Shown here in pieces: positions 61,298 through 64,000 of a stretch of 64,000 nt of DNA; the stretch's first letter is position 1; the number at the start of each line of letters is the position of its first letter. This DNA comes from Rhodopseudomonas palustris (GTDB lineage Bacteria > Pseudomonadota > Alphaproteobacteria > Rhizobiales > Xanthobacteraceae): NCBI RefSeq assembly GCF_003226555.1, contig NZ_QKQS01000006.1, positions 289,221 through 353,220 of the forward strand. The letters run 5' to 3'. The notes beneath the pieces were generated by a model that was not told the DNA's origin, ran no database searches, and was given only the letters and a program-made list of their open reading frames with translations. The translations under genes and the position numbers were made by a program.

Positions 61298-64000
61298 ATG
61301 CCGCCAGAACCGCCGCTTGCCGCATTCGCCGCCGCTTACGCGCCGGACGACGCCGCGCTGGCGGCGGATCTGCTCCCAACCTCCAGACTGACGTCCGATC
61401 GCGAAGCGCAGATCGACACGGTTGCGACCGGACTGATCACCGCAATCCGCAGCGCCGAGCACGGCTTCGGCGGCGTCGAGGCGATGCTCCGCGAATTCGC
61501 ACTGTCGACCAAAGAAGGCCTGGCCTTGATGGTGCTGGCCGAAGCGTTGCTGCGGGTTCCGGATGCGGCGACCGCCGACGCCTTCATCGAAGACAAGCTC
61601 GGCCAAGGCGATTTCGCGCATCACCAGATCAAGTCCGACGCGGTGCTGGTCAATGCATCGGCCTGGGCGCTCGGCCTGTCGGCGCGTCTGGTCCACGCCG
61701 GCGAGACGCCGCAGGGCACGCTCTCGGCATTGACCAGGCGGATCGGCGCGCCGGCCGTGCGCGCCGCGACCCGGCAGGCAATGCGGCTGATTGGCTATCA
61801 CTTCGTGCTCGGCGAGACGATCCAGTCCGCGCTCGGGCGCGCGCAGGCGCATCCGCGCCAAGGCTTGCGCTATTCCTACGACATGCTCGGCGAAGGCGCC
61901 CGCACCGCCGAGGATGCGGAGCGTTACTTCCAGTCTTACGCCGACGCGATCACGGCGATCGGCCGCAGCGCCGGCAACGCCGCGCTGCCGGCGCGGCCGG
62001 GCATCTCGGTGAAGCTGTCGGCGCTGCATCCGCGGTTCGAGGCGATCAGCCGCGACCGCGTGATGCGTGAGCTGACGCCGCGGCTGCTGGAGCTGGCGCG
62101 GCTCGCCAGGGGCCACGATCTCGCCTTCACGGTCGACGCCGAAGAAGCCGACCGGCTCGAACTGTCACTCGAGGTGTTTGCCGCCTGCTTCGCCGATCCA
62201 TCGCTCGCGGGCTGGGAGGGCTACGGCCTCGCCGTGCAGGCGTATCAGAAGCGCGCTGCCGCGGTGATCGATCACGTCGCCGAATTGGCCCATGCACGCA
62301 ACCGCCGCGTGATGCTGCGGCTGGTGAAAGGAGCCTATTGGGACACCGAGATCAAACGCGCGCAGGAACGCGGTCTTGCGGACTACCCGGTGTTCACCAG
62401 GAAGCCGATGACCGATCTCAACTACCTGTTCTGCGCCGGCAAGCTGCTGTCGCTGCGGCCGCGGCTGTTTCCGCAATTCGCCAGCCACAACGCGCTGACG
62501 GTCGCAACCATTCTGGAGCTCGCCGACGGTAGCGGCGGCTACGAATTCCAGCGGCTGCACGGCATGGGCGAAGCGCTGTACGCGCGGCTGCTCGCCGAGC
62601 ATCCGCAGGCGGTGTGCCGGATCTACGCCCCGGTCGGCGGCCATCGCGATCTCTTGGCCTATCTGGTCCGGCGGCTGCTCGAGAACGGCGCCAACTCGTC
62701 GTTCGTGGCGCAGGCGGGCGACGACAACGTGCCGATCTCGGCGCTGCTCACGCGACCTGCTACGCAGATCGGCCGCCCCGAGGATGCACGCAACCCGGCG
62801 ATCCCGCTGCCGCGCGATCTGTACCAACCGCAGCGGATCAACTCCCGCGGAATCGAATTCGGCAATCGTGCGGCGCTCGCCGCGCTGCTTGGCGAAATCG
62901 ACAGCGCGCGACGGCCACTGCCGTCGATCGCGTCCGCTACGCCGGCGCAGGCCGCTACCGCGGTCGGCAAAGCGTGCAAAGGCTTCGAAGCGTGGAGTCG
63001 GACTTCCGCCGATCACCGCGCCGCGATCCTGCAGCGCGCCGGCGATCTATTGGACCAGCGCCGCGCCGAACTGATCGCGCTGCTGCAGGACGAAGCTGGC
63101 AAGACCCTCGACGACTGCGTGGCGGAACTGCGCGAAGCGATCGACTATTGCCGCTACTACGCGAGCGAAGGCCGCCGGCTGTTCGGCGAGCCCGCCGTCC
63201 TGCCCGGCCCGACCGGCGAGTGCAACACGCTGACGTTGCGGGGGCGCGGCGTGTTCATCGCGATCAGCCCGTGGAACTTTCCGTTGGCGATCTTCCTCGG
63301 CCAGATCACCGCAGCGTTGATGGCCGGCAATGCGGTGGTGGCCAAGCCCGCCGAGCAGACGCCGGCGATCGCCGATGTTGCGGTTCGCCTGCTGCACGAA
63401 GCCGGCGTGCCGCGCGCGGCGCTGCATCTGGTGCAGGGCGACGGCCGCATCGGCGCGGTGCTGGTCGAGCAAGCCGACGTCGCCGGTGTCGTCTTCACCG
63501 GATCGACCGAAGTGGCGCGCGCGATCAATCGCACGCTCGCCGCCAAGGACGGCCCGATCGTGCCGCTGATTGCCGAAACCGGAGGCATCAACGCCATGAT
63601 CGTCGACGCTACCGCGCTGCCCGAGCAGGTCGCCGACGACGTGATCGCTTCCGCGTTCCGCTCCGCCGGGCAGCGTTGCTCGGCGCTGCGGCTGCTGTGC
63701 GTGCAGGACGACATTGCCGACCGTGTCATCGCGATGATCGCCGGTGCGGCGCGCGAACTGAAAATCGGCGATCCGCGCGATCCGGCAACGCATGTCGGAC
63801 CGGTGATCGACGCCGAGGCCAAGACCCGGCTCGATGCGCATATCGTCACGATGACACGCGAGGCCCGGCTGCATTTCGCCGGCATCGCGCCGACCAGCGG
63901 CAACTTCGTAGCGCCGCACATCTTCGAACTCAGCCACGCGTCACAACTGACCGAGGAAGTGTTCGGCCCGATCCTGCATGTGGTGCGCTACAAGGCGGCG
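61298..64000 (+). CDS. putA: Bifunctional proline dehydrogenase / P5C dehydrogenase PutA, 3' truncated
   Basis: The first 901 residues of a PutA that oxidises proline to glutamate in two steps; the frame is open at the right edge, about 100 or more residues short. Proline dehydrogenase barrel: PGISVKLSALHPRFEA, FTVDAEEADRLELSLEVF, AVQAYQKRAAAVIDHV, RVMLRLVKGAYWDTEIK and YEFQRLHGMGEALY (FAD and substrate residues). P5C dehydrogenase: FIAISPWNFPLAIFLGQ, VVFTGSTEVARAI, ETGGINAMIVD and the catalytic Cys in FRSAGQRCSALRLL. The N-terminus starts near the barrel arm, so the ribbon-helix-helix DNA-binding domain of enterobacterial PutA is absent. GGGAG upstream of the ATG at 61298. Confidence 0.96.
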   Translation, partial: MPPEPPLAAFAAAYAPDDAALAADLLPTSRLTSDREAQIDTVATGLITAIRSAEHGFGGVEAMLREFALSTKEGLALMVLAEALLRVPDAATADAFIEDKLGQGDFAHHQIKSDAVLVNASAWALGLSARLVHAGETPQGTLSALTRRIGAPAVRAATRQAMRLIGYHFVLGETIQSALGRAQAHPRQGLRYSYDMLGEGARTAEDAERYFQSYADAITAIGRSAGNAALPARPGISVKLSALHPRFEAISRDRVMRELTPRLLELARLARGHDLAFTVDAEEADRLELSLEVFAACFADPSLAGWEGYGLAVQAYQKRAAAVIDHVAELAHARNRRVMLRLVKGAYWDTEIKRAQERGLADYPVFTRKPMTDLNYLFCAGKLLSLRPRLFPQFASHNALTVATILELADGSGGYEFQRLHGMGEALYARLLAEHPQAVCRIYAPVGGHRDLLAYLVRRLLENGANSSFVAQAGDDNVPISALLTRPATQIGRPEDARNPAIPLPRDLYQPQRINSRGIEFGNRAALAALLGEIDSARRPLPSIASATPAQAATAVGKACKGFEAWSRTSADHRAAILQRAGDLLDQRRAELIALLQDEAGKTLDDCVAELREAIDYCRYYASEGRRLFGEPAVLPGPTGECNTLTLRGRGVFIAISPWNFPLAIFLGQITAALMAGNAVVAKPAEQTPAIADVAVRLLHEAGVPRAALHLVQGDGRIGAVLVEQADVAGVVFTGSTEVARAINRTLAAKDGPIVPLIAETGGINAMIVDATALPEQVADDVIASAFRSAGQRCSALRLLCVQDDIADRVIAMIAGAARELKIGDPRDPATHVGPVIDAEAKTRLDAHIVTMTREARLHFAGIAPTSGNFVAPHIFELSHASQLTEEVFGPILHVVRYKAA

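Overview
The window looks like chromosome from a high-GC alphaproteobacterium of the Bradyrhizobium/Rhodopseudomonas group, most likely Rhodopseudomonas palustris or a close relative. Pointers are a ChpT-type phosphotransferase, FixJ-type and hybrid regulators, a CYP153 alkane-hydroxylase P450, many acyl-CoA enzymes, DUF1134 and DUF2927 envelope proteins, and two families of intergenic palindromic repeats of a kind common in this group. Nearly all genes have typical high-GC codon use. One exception is a visibly AT-richer patch behind a tRNA-Val gene (about 15.2-16.45 kb).

Layout. 0-11.3 kb is signal transduction: a FixJ-like regulator, a hybrid kinase with its own Hpt domain, a REC-EAL phosphodiesterase, then (minus strand) chpT, a CheA-REC fusion, cheW, cheR and a degenerate PilZ protein. 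11.4-15 kb holds cysQ, a YHS-domain protein, a DUF1134 protein and a membrane-anchored coiled-coil protein. 15.1-16.5 kb has tRNA-Val(CAC) and an islet with one unknown gene. 16.5-21.6 kb has small proteins, an acetolactate-synthase-like ThDP enzyme, an L,D-transpeptidase, a DUF2927 protein and a methyltransferase. 21.7-29.7 kb is a catabolic stretch: isovaleryl-CoA dehydrogenase, CYP153, a second acyl-CoA dehydrogenase, a CaiB-type CoA transferase, a double-hotdog hydratase and benzoylformate decarboxylase.

29.8-45.7 kb carries the housekeeping set grxD, bolA and purL on one strand. This set is often contiguous in alphaproteobacteria, but here it is split by two blocks: egtB-egtD, a fatty acid desaturase and an HNH protein; and a DUF427 protein, an acyltransferase, a P450, a Tat-exported binding protein and a TetR regulator. 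A macro-domain gene follows grxD and seems to start at a CTG that overlaps the grxD stop. 46-53 kb has a TrpB2-type tryptophan synthase, a PaaI thioesterase, murI, a cupin, an unusual lone E2-like catalytic domain, a probable toxin-antitoxin pair, rpsD with a strong terminator, and a threonine aldolase. 53-64 kb has an SDR, a TrhA/hemolysin III membrane protein, the ycjX-ycjF pair, a membrane-anchored ferredoxin-adenylate cyclase fusion, small secreted proteins and putA, which runs off the end of the window.

The least described items are two paralogous exported Arg-Gly repeat peptides with a conserved C-terminal Cys...Cys motif (29.8 and 53.3 kb), the redox-type cyclase (58.2 kb), the toxin-antitoxin pair with a palindromic operator candidate (50.2 kb), and the CTG-start macro-domain gene (31.8 kb).
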